DNA from: Mycobacterium yunnanensis
GTDB taxonomy: Bacteria; Actinomycetota; Actinomycetes; Mycobacteriales; Mycobacteriaceae
Direction: 5' to 3'
DNA length: 64,000 nucleotides
Assembly: GCF_025823185.1 (NCBI RefSeq)
Contig: NZ_JACKVK010000013.1
Location: 243,678-307,677 of the forward strand
Below the pieces are notes generated by a model. It was not told where the DNA came from. It did not search any database and was given only the letters and a program-made list of their open reading frames with translations. Positions 55,577 to 63,921 of the stretch are shown in pieces. Both the position numbers and the translations under genes were made by a program. Each line of letters begins with the position of its first letter. The first letter of the stretch is position 1.

Positions 55577-55846
55577 CGCAGTTCTGGTAGTGCTACACGA
55601 AGCGAGCACTTTCGACGGGCCGCGGCCGGGCGGTGGCCCCACCACCTAGGTGCACCACTGCTTGCCCGCGTCCTCGAGCAGGTGACGCACGCGTGCGACG
55701 GGACTCTGCCTCTAGGGCTTGACCGAGCGAGGCCCGCTCCGCCTCCTGCTGTCGCTTGAACGCGCGTTCGTTCCTAGAACTTGAAATGCCCGACGACGGC
55801 GGTCGCCACGGCGAGGCAGCCAGCGTTGCCACGAGAGTTCGAGCCT

Positions 55847-55868
55847 CTTGGCGCACTCTTGGCGCAAC
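55847..55868 (+). repeat. Integrase-arm-like tandem repeat, left of att core
   Basis: Two copies of CTTGGCGCA lie 11 bp apart (TCTTGGCGCAC then TCTTGGCGCAA). The same 11-bp-spaced pair, with A for G, recurs at 56083-56104. Tandem short direct repeats on either side of a core fit arm-type sites of tyrosine integrases. Confidence 0.5.
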
Positions 55869-55923
55869 CGTGGATTTCAGAATCGGACTTGGCGAAGCTG
55901 AAAACGCTGCGGCGTCGTCGACA

Positions 55924-55968
55924 TGGTGGGCGCGGAGGGGATCGAACCCACGACCGCTGGTGTGTAAA
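55924..55968 (-). other. tRNA-Val(UAC) 3'-half: probable attachment site of an integrative element
   Basis: On the minus strand this reads anticodon loop TTTACAC, 3' anticodon stem ACCAG, variable CGGTC and T-arm GTGGG/TTCGATC/CCCTC. It ends with the acceptor strand CGCGCCC and ACCA. Similarity stops exactly at the 5' anticodon stem (CTGGT expected, AGGCT found), and no D-arm or 5' acceptor follows. One T-stem position is T-T mismatched. This is the usual relic left at the far end of an element integrated in a tRNA gene. The element lies to the right. Confidence 0.72.
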
Positions 55969-56082
55969 AGCCTTTGGCCAGCACTTATGCCGTCTCAGCG
56001 TGCCTACGGTCTTTAAATATGTCCAGCTCAGCGGTATTCCGCCGTCCTACTCGTCCCTGCAATCTCATGCTGTTTGCGCGCG

Positions 56083-56104
56083 TCTTGGCACACTCTTGGC
56101 ACAC
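56083..56104 (+). repeat. Integrase-arm-like tandem repeat, right of att core
   Basis: TCTTGGCACAC occurs twice in tandem, a match to the pair at 55847-55868 with A replacing G. It lies about 115 bp from the tRNA-like core, inside the putative element. Confidence 0.5.
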
Positions 56105-56238
56105 AACGGGGGTTCTGTTGAACGGCTGACAGTACGACCGTTCGCCAACCAGAAACGCCTCATTCGAGTCCTACTGCGAGCGGCCCTACCATGGGGTCGC
56201 AGGTGTCGGACGCTCGCCGCAGCCGTTCTACTCGCGTG

Positions 56239-56249
56239 GTGAAACGTCG
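56239..56249 (+). repeat. GTGAAACGTCG motif copy 1
   Basis: This 11-mer is repeated exactly, in inverted pair form, at 58838-58864 ahead of the helicase gene. This single copy lies 545 bp upstream of the protease operon. Confidence 0.4.
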
Positions 56250-56793
56250 CCCGACGGTACTCAAAATTGCAAGCAAAGCCCCTATGCGGACACCATCCAT
56301 CGTCGAGTGCTGCGGCTCGGCGGTGTTGCGTGCCTGCGCCACCGATCTTTCTTAGCGGCTCAAATCGCGATGCACCGGCGTGCCGCCGCTGCAACCCGAT
56401 GGTGACTGAGTTCTCATACTCAATCTGGCCCTCGCCGGTCTGCCATCGCGCCAGCACTCCGCCGGCTTCCGCATCATGGCGGCCTGCGGGAGTAGTGGAT
56501 CCATCACGTTCCGCCCCAGACGGCACCGGCGACGTCTACGCGGAGAACGGGACCGTAATGGGTGGGCGAGGCACGACGGGTGGAGAGACTTCCACGAGAT
56601 CTGGGCAGCCGAGTTCACGTTGCACACCCAGGCCAGTCGAAAACTCCGAATGCATGAACCACGCAGAGTACGGCGCACCACCGGGGATACGTTCGCTTGA
56701 CAGTCAAAGCCCGTACTCAGATTCGTCAAGACGAGGTTACGAAAGGCGTGGAGAGCAGGCCTTTCCCTGCCTCACCCTGTATCGTCGGCTTTC

Positions 56794-57726
56794 GTGCGCG
56801 CGTCTCAATTGCTGGCATCCGAAAACCCAAAGCTGGCCCATGACCTTCGAATCTTGCGCAAAATGCTTAGCGAATCGTCGGAGGTTCTAGGGATTGGATA
56901 CGGCTCCGGGGACGACGGAAGAGTAATTGCATCGGTGACACTTGGGTGGGAGCAACCCGTTGCCGGACGCGCTTACATGTATTCCGAGGGCGGCGGTTTC
57001 AGCATGAAGTCCAAGGACTATTTTGGTGATCAGATTGAAAAGCATTTTTACGACGTCTTGTCTCAAGGCCATTTAACCGAATTTGTTTCGCACTTCAACT
57101 ACATCAAAGTCACAGCAGTTCCTCGCCCCGTAGCCCAGATCGGTCCCATCGACGCAGCACACTGCGGCGGATCGGTCGGTCCGGGCACTTTCGGAGCATC
57201 TATAAGTTGCAACGGCACAGCTGGAGTCTTAAGTGCAGGGCACATCAGCGCACTAATCGGCAATTCTCCGGTGCACGCATACACGTCAAATGGTGCTTAC
57301 GTCGGCATGGTCAGCCAGAGAATGTGTTACGAATACGACCAATATGGACAGAGGGTCACCCCCACCATGGAAGTGCCCGATGTGTGCGTCGTAGACACTT
57401 CGGACACCTTTTCCTCGACGGGCCTTTCGGCAGGTATCGCACAAATTAGAGACGTCGTAACCTCCTACGGAGCCGTCACCTCAGGTCTGAGCTCTCAGTT
57501 GGAAACGATCGGCGCGCCGTTCGCTGGCCCAGACCCATCGTTCGGCGTCTGGGGGGAAACCATGATGACGATGCACGCGATCTCCACCGGCGGAGATTCC
57601 GGCGCGGTTGTCTGTAACGCAGACGGTCACGTTGTTGGCCAGGTGGTTGGCGGTTACCCTGGGGTCTACTCACTGATACAGGACATCGATTACCTCCTAC
57701 AGGCGACGGGAGCCGTTCTGCGATGA
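56794..57726 (+). CDS. Trypsin-like (chymotrypsin-fold) serine protease, intracellular type
   Basis: The 310-aa protein has a first domain of about 110 residues (VLGIGYGSGDDGRVIASVTL) and then a protease domain. Catalytic residues by pattern are His150 in GVLSAGH, Asp196 or Asp201 in VPDVCVVDTSD, and Ser269 in STGGDSGAVV. It has no signal peptide, so it acts in the cytoplasm. Start: GTG 56794; ATG 56863 is an alternative. It overlaps the next gene (ATGA). The layout resembles Nal1-like proteases and trypsin modules of bacterial conflict systems. Codon use is less GC-biased than in the flanks. Confidence 0.78.
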   Translation: MRASQLLASENPKLAHDLRILRKMLSESSEVLGIGYGSGDDGRVIASVTLGWEQPVAGRAYMYSEGGGFSMKSKDYFGDQIEKHFYDVLSQGHLTEFVSHFNYIKVTAVPRPVAQIGPIDAAHCGGSVGPGTFGASISCNGTAGVLSAGHISALIGNSPVHAYTSNGAYVGMVSQRMCYEYDQYGQRVTPTMEVPDVCVVDTSDTFSSTGLSAGIAQIRDVVTSYGAVTSGLSSQLETIGAPFAGPDPSFGVWGETMMTMHAISTGGDSGAVVCNADGHVVGQVVGGYPGVYSLIQDIDYLLQATGAVLR

Positions 57727-57932
57727 ACGCGGAGAAGGCGGTCGCAGCGTATGCGCGACGCCGCATGGCTCGTGGTGAACTGCTGACCTGGCAGTTCGAC
57801 GCAGACCATCACCGTGCGACGCTCTACGTCCCTGAAGGCGTACCGGTATCCAGCTTTCCTAAAGAGATCGCGGGGATCGCGATGCGGATCAGACACCTGC
57901 CACGGCCCGTGCATTCGGGGCTTGCTGGATGA
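57723..57932 (+). CDS. 69-aa protein coupled to the protease
   Basis: ATG overlaps the protease stop and its own stop overlaps the next ATG. The core HRATLYVPEGVPVSSFPKEI followed by GIAMRIRHLP fits the pattern strand-PxxxxPKEIxGI-strand seen in the N-terminal domain of Nal1-like proteases, though the match is short. It may be a cofactor, inhibitor or substrate-presenting subunit. No known family is assigned. Confidence 0.65.
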   Translation: MNAEKAVAAYARRRMARGELLTWQFDADHHRATLYVPEGVPVSSFPKEIAGIAMRIRHLPRPVHSGLAG

Positions 57933-58255
57933 CCACCGCCTGCGTAGTAACCGGTTTCTGCATCATCGCGGCTGCAGGCACGCTTGGACTAGCAATTTTC
58001 TTCGCCTTCAACGATCGAGACGCGGCAACAAAGTTAAGAGACGCAGCCAAAAACGCGAGCGAGACACTAGCTAGGCCAGACGACAACGGAACGCCGATCA
58101 GGGCTCAGGGTGCTGGTGTCGACTTTGGCGGGATCGCGAAACTCGCTGAGGCACTTGAGAAGTTGAACCCGTCCGGGCGGTTTCTGATTGCTTCTATCGT
58201 TTTCACCACAGCAGCCACAGTCGTGACGAGCGTTGGCTCCGCAGTTGGTAGCTGA
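57929..58255 (+). CDS. Two-TM membrane protein coupled to the protease
   Basis: The 108-aa protein has a first helix (CIIAAAGTLGLAIFFAF) and a polar, charged middle (about residues 27-85) with FGGIAKLAEALEKLN. The second helix is FLIASIVFTTAATVV, ending in GS-rich residues. Its ATG overlaps the previous stop. As the last gene of a coupled trio it could be the membrane effector released or activated by the protease; that is inference. Confidence 0.68.
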   Translation: MTTACVVTGFCIIAAAGTLGLAIFFAFNDRDAATKLRDAAKNASETLARPDDNGTPIRAQGAGVDFGGIAKLAEALEKLNPSGRFLIASIVFTTAATVVTSVGSAVGS

Positions 58256-58934
58256 TGGAGGCGGCAGGATAGCGGCAGGAAATACTTGCCCTAAGACTTG
58301 CGACGCACAGCCGTCGCGCGAGAGACCACACCTGCTAAATTCGGTCACTGGCGTTTCCGCGACCGCATCAGTCGTCGTGCCCTGCAATTGATCGCTATTT
58401 TCAACAGATCCCTCTTTCTACCTACCGATAACCAAATGATCCTGGCAACGAAGTCTCGGCGAAGAAGTACAGCCAGCAGTGCGAATGTCTTTGCAGCATC
58501 TATTCATGGCCGACAACAACGCGATGCTCCGCTATCGAACGACCCGCAAACTGCCAAGACCAGGCAGTGGCCCTGAATAGGCGTTTCGCGTTCCCAGGGC
58601 AATGGTGTCGGCGTCGGGGACGCGCAACTGCCGTAAGCGTTGTCGTCAGGACTGTGGTCACCACGCCGATCAAGGGTCAGGTTTTCGCACCACAGACCCG
58701 CAAATTAAGAGTCGGCTACTAACGAAGCGCCGATCCGCCGGATTCAGTCAGCAGATCCCCGCTTTCGCCGGTGCCTCTGAGCGCCCTGACCGTCGCTCAG
58801 ATACAGCGATGTTGTCAGCAGCTACTCGCGTACCTCACGACGTTTCACGCCTTGTGAAACGTCGCGACAGCCGCGAAGTCGGCTCTTCGGGCACCGCCCC
58901 GGCGAACCTTGGATATACGTCTTAGCAGTGTCGC
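58256..58934. other. Gap before the helicase gene; no gene recognised
   Basis: The plus-strand frames 58298-58576 and 58602-58925 are Arg/Ser-rich and have no codon bias. The stretch holds the inverted repeat at 58838-58864 and probably the helicase promoter. It may also contain a degraded gene that I cannot reconstruct. Confidence 0.45.
58838..58864. repeat. 11-bp perfect inverted repeat ahead of the helicase gene
   Basis: CGACGTTTCAC and GTGAAACGTCG are exact inverse copies around a 5-nt loop, ending 70 bp upstream of the helicase ATG. There is no T-run, so an operator is more likely than a terminator. The right arm recurs at 56239. Confidence 0.55.
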
Positions 58935-61900
58935 ATGACGCGCGTTGGCAGAGTTCAGGTCACAGCGGGCGCGATTCTCGAACTTGTCAGGCGTAGCCCA
59001 TACGCTCTGCTCATGGGGAACTTTGCCGCGTTAGTGATGAACCTCGACCAGGCCAGCAATAACCGCAGGGGCAAGCAGTTTGAACACATTTGTCAATGGT
59101 TTTTGACCAATGATCCGGTTTATGCCGCGCAGCTTCGGCAGGTGTGGCTGTGGGATGAGTGGCCGCGCCGGTGGGGCATCGACGCTGGGATCGACCTGGT
59201 CGCTGAGGACCACGACGGGCATCTGTGGGCAATCCAGGCCAAGGCTTACGACCCTGCCTATCGGGTGACGAAGAGGGATGTGAACAAGTTCCTTGCAGAA
59301 GCTGGCCGGCCGATCTTTAGCTTTCGGCTATTGATCGCCACGACGAATCTGATCGACAAGATCGCCGAGCGCACCATTCAAGGGCAGGGCACCGCCAGTT
59401 TTTTAAATCTCTCGGCGCTGGAGGCTGCGCAGGTGGACTGGCCATCCTCCCCGTCACGGTTGACGGTTGCCAAGCCGGTAAAACCAAAGAAGCCACGCCC
59501 GCATCAGCGGGACGCGATCAGGGACGTACTGAAAGGATTTCAGAGCGCCGATCGCGGGCAATTGATCATGGCTTGCGGGACGGGCAAGACGTTGGCCGCG
59601 CTGTTCATCAAGGAAAAGTTGGATGCCGAGCGGACGCTGATTCTGCTGCCGTCGCTGTCGCTGCTGAAACAGACGCTGCGGGAATGGACTGCTAACAAAA
59701 CGACCGGCTTCGAGTTTCAGGCGGTGTGTTCTGACGACACCGTTGTCGGCGATGATGTCGCGCTCGCGCATGCGAGTGACCTGGGTCTGCCGGTGACGAC
59801 GGATCCGGCGGAGATCGCCGGGTTTTTGCGGCGCCGCTCGGGCCGTCGGGTGGTGTTCGCCACCTACCAGTCCTCGCCGCAGGTCGCCAAAGCCTTTGCC
59901 CTGGGCCGTGTTCCAAAGTTCGATCTGGTAGTGGCTGACGAGGCACACAGATGCGCCGGTCCGGTGTCGTCGGACTTCGCCACTGTTCTCGACGTAGCGA
60001 AGATCCGCGCAAGGCGGCGGTTGTTCATGACGGCGACGCCACGTTATTTCACCGGGCGGCTGGTTCGGGAAGCCATGGAGGCCGAGTACGAGATCGCCTC
60101 GATGGACAACGACGAGGTCTTCGGAACGGTCTTCCATCGATTGCCGTTCGGCGAAGCCATCGGACTCAAGCTGCTCAGCGACTACCAGGTCGTCATCGTC
60201 GGTGTGGATGACGCCACATACAGGGAGTGGGCAGAGCGTGGTGAGTTGGTCGTCCTAGACGGCGCCACCCCGAGGAAGACGGATGCCCGTACGCTCGCCG
60301 GTCAGATCGGGTTGGCGAAGGCTATGCGCAAATACGACTTGCAGCGGGTGATCTCTTTTCATTCACGGGTCAATCGAGCGCGGGATTTTGCCCGGTCGAT
60401 GCCGGATGTCATCGCGTGGATGCCGGCAAGACAGCGGCCAAAAGGCCGGCTGTGGGCCGACTACGCGTCAGGCAATATGACCGCCGGCGACCGTGAGGTT
60501 CGCCTGTACCACCTCGCCAGACTCGAAGACGAGGAGCGCGGCCTTCTCGCAAACGCGCGTTGCCTCGCTGAGGGTATTGACGTGCCAACCCTCGACGGGG
60601 TGGCGTTTGTAGACCCCCGCCGTTCCGAGGTGGACATCGTTCAGGCGGTCGGCCGAGCGATCCGCAACTCCGACGACAAGACGGTCGGTACCATCGTCAT
60701 CCCTGTCTTCATCGATACTGACGAAGATCCTGAAGTGGCCCTAGATGATTCGGCGTTCAGACCGGTTTGGGATGTCATCAAAGCGCTCCGTTCCCACGAC
60801 GAGGAACTGGGTGAGCAGCTTGACGAATTGCGCCGCGCGCTCGGCCGGCGCGGGGCGCGGGTGAAACTGCCTAGCAAGATCCATGTGAATGTACCGTCCA
60901 AGGTCGGCGCGGAGTTCGCCGCGGCGTTCGACGTGCGCCTCGTCGAGCGGACCACGGTGTCGTGGGAGTTCTGGTTCGGTTTGCTAGAGCAGTTCGTCAA
61001 CGAGACGGGTCACGCGCGAGTGCGCGCGGATGACGACATCGATGGCTACCGCCTCGGCGCTTGGGTGGCGAATCAACGCACGCAACACGCGAAGGGTGTG
61101 CTAAAGCCGCAACGTCGAGACGCGCTTGAGGCTGTCCCAGGCTGGACCTGGGATCCGATCAAAGACTACTGGGTTGATCAGTGGTCGGAGCAGTGGGAGG
61201 AAGGCTTCCGCCAGCTCCTGCGCTATGTCGAGCGCGAAGGTAACGCCCTCGTTCCAACGAGCTTGGTTACCTCCTCCGGGTATCGGCTTGGGTGGTGGGT
61301 GACGTGGCAGCGTCAGCTGCACGGCGACCTCGAGTTGGAAGCAGATCGGGAGCGCCGCCTTTCTGCATTGCCAGGCTGGACATGGGATACACGGGCGACG
61401 CAATGGGAGGAAGGCTTCACCAATCTGGTCGAGTACGTAAACCAATACGGCGATGCACGCGTTGCCGTGACGTACAACTTCGACGGGTTCCAATTGGGCA
61501 GCTGGGTGAAGGTTCAGCGCAGAGAATTCGCGAAAGGTTCACTCGCTCCGGACCGACAAACCCGCCTAGAGGAGCTGCCCGGCTGGACGTGGGACCCGTT
61601 CACCGATCAGTGGGAAGATGGTTTCAAGCAGGTCGCGAACTACGTCGCGAGCAACGGGGATGCCCGCGTACCGCGTTCACACACAGCAGACGGATTCAAC
61701 CTCGGCGCCTGGGTTAAGAAGCAGCGCGGCGCATTCGGCCGCGGATTGCTCGACGCAGATCGGCGGCGACGCTTGGAGGCATTGCCAGGCTGGACGTGGG
61801 ACCCGTTCAGTGATCAGTGGGAGGAGGGCTTTCGACGGCTGAGCAACTATGTGGAGCAGCGCGGTAACGCCCGCGTTCCCAAAAGTTGCATCATCGACGG

Positions 61901-62849
61901 GTTCAACCTTGGATCCTGGGTGCACGTACAACGCCAGAAGCATTCGCGGGGAAATCTCGACGCTAAGCGTCAACGACGGTTAGAAGCGTTATCCGGTTGG
62001 AAGTGGGAGGCCCTCAGCGACAAGTGGGAGGACGGCTTTCGGCACATGCTGGCCTACGTGATCCAGTATGGTCATGCCCGAGTTCCGCGGTGGACTGAGA
62101 CGGAAGATGGCTATCGGCTTGGAGCGTGGGTCAACACTCAGCGCAACAGCTACAAAGCAGGGACGCTAACCGTTGATCGGCAAGAGCGCCTGCTGAAATT
62201 GCCCGGATGGACGTTCGACTCCCGAGCCGGCCAGTGGGACGACGCCTACCAACGGCTATTGGAATATGCCGAGGAAACTGGTTCGGCGGACATACCACGT
62301 TCCACTAAGGTTGGCGGCTTCCAATTAGGCGCTTGGGTCGGGAACCAACGCGTGGCTCATACCAAAGGGGCCCTGGCGAAAGAACGCGAGGATCTGCTGA
62401 CAGCGTTGCCGGGTTGGACGTGGAACTCACGCGAGGGCCAGTGGGATCAGTACTACTCGTTGCTGCTGCGGTATGTGAAGACTCAAGGAAATCCCCGGGT
62501 TCCGTCTTCATTCGAGATGGACGGTCGCAAACTCGGCATCTGGGTTGTTGGTCAGCGAGCCAAATTCAAACTGCGCGCATTGGACCCTCAGCGCGTTCAG
62601 CGTCTAAATGAAATTCCCGGTTGGTCCTGGGATCCGTTCGCTGATCAGTGGAATCAGGGCTACTCAATCCTGGTCGACTATGTGAGGTACAACGGCGACG
62701 CCCGCGTTCCGCGGTCGTATGTTGTCGACGGGTTTGCGCTTGGCGGCTGGGTCCAGAAGCAACGTTCGATTTTTAATCGAGGTGGCGGAGACCCTGAGCG
62801 GCGTCGACGCTTGGACGAACTGCCCGGCTGGTCGTGGACGGTAGCTTAA
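58935..62849 (+). CDS. Mrr-like nuclease-DEAH helicase with nine C-terminal HA repeats
   Basis: The 1304-aa protein starts with an Mrr_cat_2-like nuclease domain (about residues 44-170). Its PD-(D/E)xK pattern is Glu50, GIDLV (Asp87) and QAK (Lys103). A superfamily 2 helicase follows: Walker A ACGTGKT (213-219), DEAH (335-338), MTATP and QAVGRAIR (570-577). Nine helicase-associated repeats of about 69 aa span about 674-1304. It probably unwinds and cuts invading DNA in one polypeptide. Starts at 59013 and 59037 are also possible. It lies within the putative element. Confidence 0.85.
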   Translation: MTRVGRVQVTAGAILELVRRSPYALLMGNFAALVMNLDQASNNRRGKQFEHICQWFLTNDPVYAAQLRQVWLWDEWPRRWGIDAGIDLVAEDHDGHLWAIQAKAYDPAYRVTKRDVNKFLAEAGRPIFSFRLLIATTNLIDKIAERTIQGQGTASFLNLSALEAAQVDWPSSPSRLTVAKPVKPKKPRPHQRDAIRDVLKGFQSADRGQLIMACGTGKTLAALFIKEKLDAERTLILLPSLSLLKQTLREWTANKTTGFEFQAVCSDDTVVGDDVALAHASDLGLPVTTDPAEIAGFLRRRSGRRVVFATYQSSPQVAKAFALGRVPKFDLVVADEAHRCAGPVSSDFATVLDVAKIRARRRLFMTATPRYFTGRLVREAMEAEYEIASMDNDEVFGTVFHRLPFGEAIGLKLLSDYQVVIVGVDDATYREWAERGELVVLDGATPRKTDARTLAGQIGLAKAMRKYDLQRVISFHSRVNRARDFARSMPDVIAWMPARQRPKGRLWADYASGNMTAGDREVRLYHLARLEDEERGLLANARCLAEGIDVPTLDGVAFVDPRRSEVDIVQAVGRAIRNSDDKTVGTIVIPVFIDTDEDPEVALDDSAFRPVWDVIKALRSHDEELGEQLDELRRALGRRGARVKLPSKIHVNVPSKVGAEFAAAFDVRLVERTTVSWEFWFGLLEQFVNETGHARVRADDDIDGYRLGAWVANQRTQHAKGVLKPQRRDALEAVPGWTWDPIKDYWVDQWSEQWEEGFRQLLRYVEREGNALVPTSLVTSSGYRLGWWVTWQRQLHGDLELEADRERRLSALPGWTWDTRATQWEEGFTNLVEYVNQYGDARVAVTYNFDGFQLGSWVKVQRREFAKGSLAPDRQTRLEELPGWTWDPFTDQWEDGFKQVANYVASNGDARVPRSHTADGFNLGAWVKKQRGAFGRGLLDADRRRRLEALPGWTWDPFSDQWEEGFRRLSNYVEQRGNARVPKSCIIDGFNLGSWVHVQRQKHSRGNLDAKRQRRLEALSGWKWEALSDKWEDGFRHMLAYVIQYGHARVPRWTETEDGYRLGAWVNTQRNSYKAGTLTVDRQERLLKLPGWTFDSRAGQWDDAYQRLLEYAEETGSADIPRSTKVGGFQLGAWVGNQRVAHTKGALAKEREDLLTALPGWTWNSREGQWDQYYSLLLRYVKTQGNPRVPSSFEMDGRKLGIWVVGQRAKFKLRALDPQRVQRLNEIPGWSWDPFADQWNQGYSILVDYVRYNGDARVPRSYVVDGFALGGWVQKQRSIFNRGGGDPERRRRLDELPGWSWTVA
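60954..62849 (+). repeat. Nine tandem HA-domain repeats (coding)
   Basis: Each unit is about 207 nt and encodes a pattern W-(D/E)-x2-(F/Y)-x9-G-x-A-x-(V/I)-P, (F/Y)-x-LG-x-WV-x2-QR and LPGW-(T/S)-(W/F). Units begin near WEFWFGL, WEEGFRQ, WEEGFTN, WEDGFKQ, WEEGFRR, WEDGFRH, WDDAYQR, WDQYYSL and WNQGYSI. HA domains bind nucleic acid. The number is large for one protein. Confidence 0.82.
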
Positions 62850-63010
62850 AGTCGAACCCGCTGTCGATATGCTCGCCCCCAGAGGGCACCTCGGCTGCTC
62901 AGCCATGGCGCAACGGTGAACACCAGTGGACTGGGTGGGCGCAAGCGTCTTGCACATTAGTCGACTCTACGACCAACGAGTTTTGCGATCAGCTGTTGTT
63001 CGAGGGTCCG

Positions 63011-63574
63011 ATGAATAGAGGAGCCGTGGCCAAGAAGTATCGAGGGATTGTCCTCATGAGCCCGCTAGCCCGGGAATATGCCGACTGGTGGTCCGTTTGG
63101 TATGACCTGCTGAGTGCCCGGCAGGCGCTGCATGACCGCAACTTCATTCCAAACAAGCCGTCGAACATGTACGGTCGCCGCGCGATGTGGGACGGCGCCG
63201 TCGTCGCATACTGCCGGGGTTTCAAGCCCGGGCGGCAGTCCGCATTGCTCGGGCCGCTGCTGAACTCGCTAACGCCACTTCAACGCGCACGCCACGACGA
63301 GGCCCTCCACTGGCGCGACAAGCACATTGCCCACCGGGTCGACAAGAAGCTCGAACACGTAGCCGTTACCGCCATGGTCGACGCCGACGGGCAAGTGGTC
63401 GAGGTACAAGGCAGCGTGACAACGACGATGATGCCGCCGGAGTCGGCGATTCTGGAATTCGCCAAGGTCGTCGACTTGCTGAAAGACCTTGTGTGGGAGA
63501 AGCGTCTAGTGCCGCTCGAAGCCGACCTCAAGCAGGAGTATGAAATTCATGGCGTCGTACCGCCTACAGGCTGA
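63011..63574 (+). CDS. Hypothetical protein with HEPN-type RxxxxxH motif
   Basis: The 187-aa protein (ATG 63011; GTG 63026 after GAGGAG is another candidate, and the frame is open back to 62834) is alpha-helical. LHWRDKHIAHRVD contains R-x5-H, the catalytic signature of HEPN RNases. The preceding LTPLQRARHDEA is a further charged helix. It lies 161 nt after the nuclease-helicase. A toxin-like or RNA-binding role is possible; the family is unverified. Confidence 0.55.
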   Translation: MNRGAVAKKYRGIVLMSPLAREYADWWSVWYDLLSARQALHDRNFIPNKPSNMYGRRAMWDGAVVAYCRGFKPGRQSALLGPLLNSLTPLQRARHDEALHWRDKHIAHRVDKKLEHVAVTAMVDADGQVVEVQGSVTTTMMPPESAILEFAKVVDLLKDLVWEKRLVPLEADLKQEYEIHGVVPPTG

Positions 63575-63750
63575 GCTGCTACGCCAGACCACTAGCCCGC
63601 AGCAATTCGCGATGCGCAGGATTGCTATGTCGTGCCCGCCATCCGCACCCAGTGAGTGTGTCGGACGCTCTCCGGGTCTGTATGGGTGGGAGAATCTGTA
63701 TGTAAGTGTTGTGTTGGAGAGCGGGCGCTGCTCGGGATGTAGTGAGGGAC

Positions 63751-63921
63751 GAAGTGACAACTGGCGAGCAGAGCGAAAACGAGAGGCCCGCGCCGCAATT
63801 GCCGCCACCTCCTCCGCCCACCACGATCACCGTTGAACCGTGGAGGGATCCTTGGCCGGAAGAGAATGTAAAGGGCAGCCAAGGTGACGGTGATGCCGAA
63901 CGCCGACGTCGTCGCGGGTGA
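63751..63921 (+). CDS. Small proline-rich protein (uncertain)
   Basis: A frame from GTG 63751 encodes about 56 aa: an acidic start, a run of prolines (PPPPPPTTITVEPW) and a basic tail. Its end overlaps the next frame by about 29 nt. Evidence is only the open frame and composition, so confidence is low. Between 63575 and 63750 I see no gene. Confidence 0.28.
   Translation, partial: EVTTGEQSENERPAPQLPPPPPPTTITVEPWRDPWPEENVKGSQGDGDAERRRRRG

Larger units (their letters stand above)
55577..56793. other. Gap across the island boundary: att site, arm repeats, no intact gene
   Basis: The minus strand at about 55646-55790 shows a broken coding trace: RAFKRQQEAERASLGQALE in one frame and ARVRHLLEDAGKQWC in another. 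The tRNA 3'-half and repeats come next. From about 56000 composition turns more AT-rich. Plus-strand frames across 55756-56242 with RGSNPRP- or GDRTHD-like strings are the known artefact of reading opposite a tRNA. No integrase is visible. Confidence 0.5.

Noticed and set aside
55924..56000. A complete tRNA gene on the minus strand
   Set aside because: The 3' half fits cloverleaf positions, but the 5' anticodon stem, D-arm and 5' acceptor are absent, and one T-stem pair is mismatched.
55756..56242. Plus-strand ORFs containing RGSNPRP- and GDRTHD-like strings
   Set aside because: These strings arise from reading opposite a tRNA 3' end and are a familiar annotation artefact.
58298..58925. Two plus-strand ORFs between the protease trio and the helicase
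   Set aside because: Arg/Ser-rich translations without codon bias or start signals; one crosses the inverted repeat.
60954..62849. Possible CRISPR or satellite repeat array
   Set aside because: The roughly 207-nt periodicity is coding; units are diverged at DNA level and conserve HA-domain residues. No CRISPR array was seen anywhere in the window.
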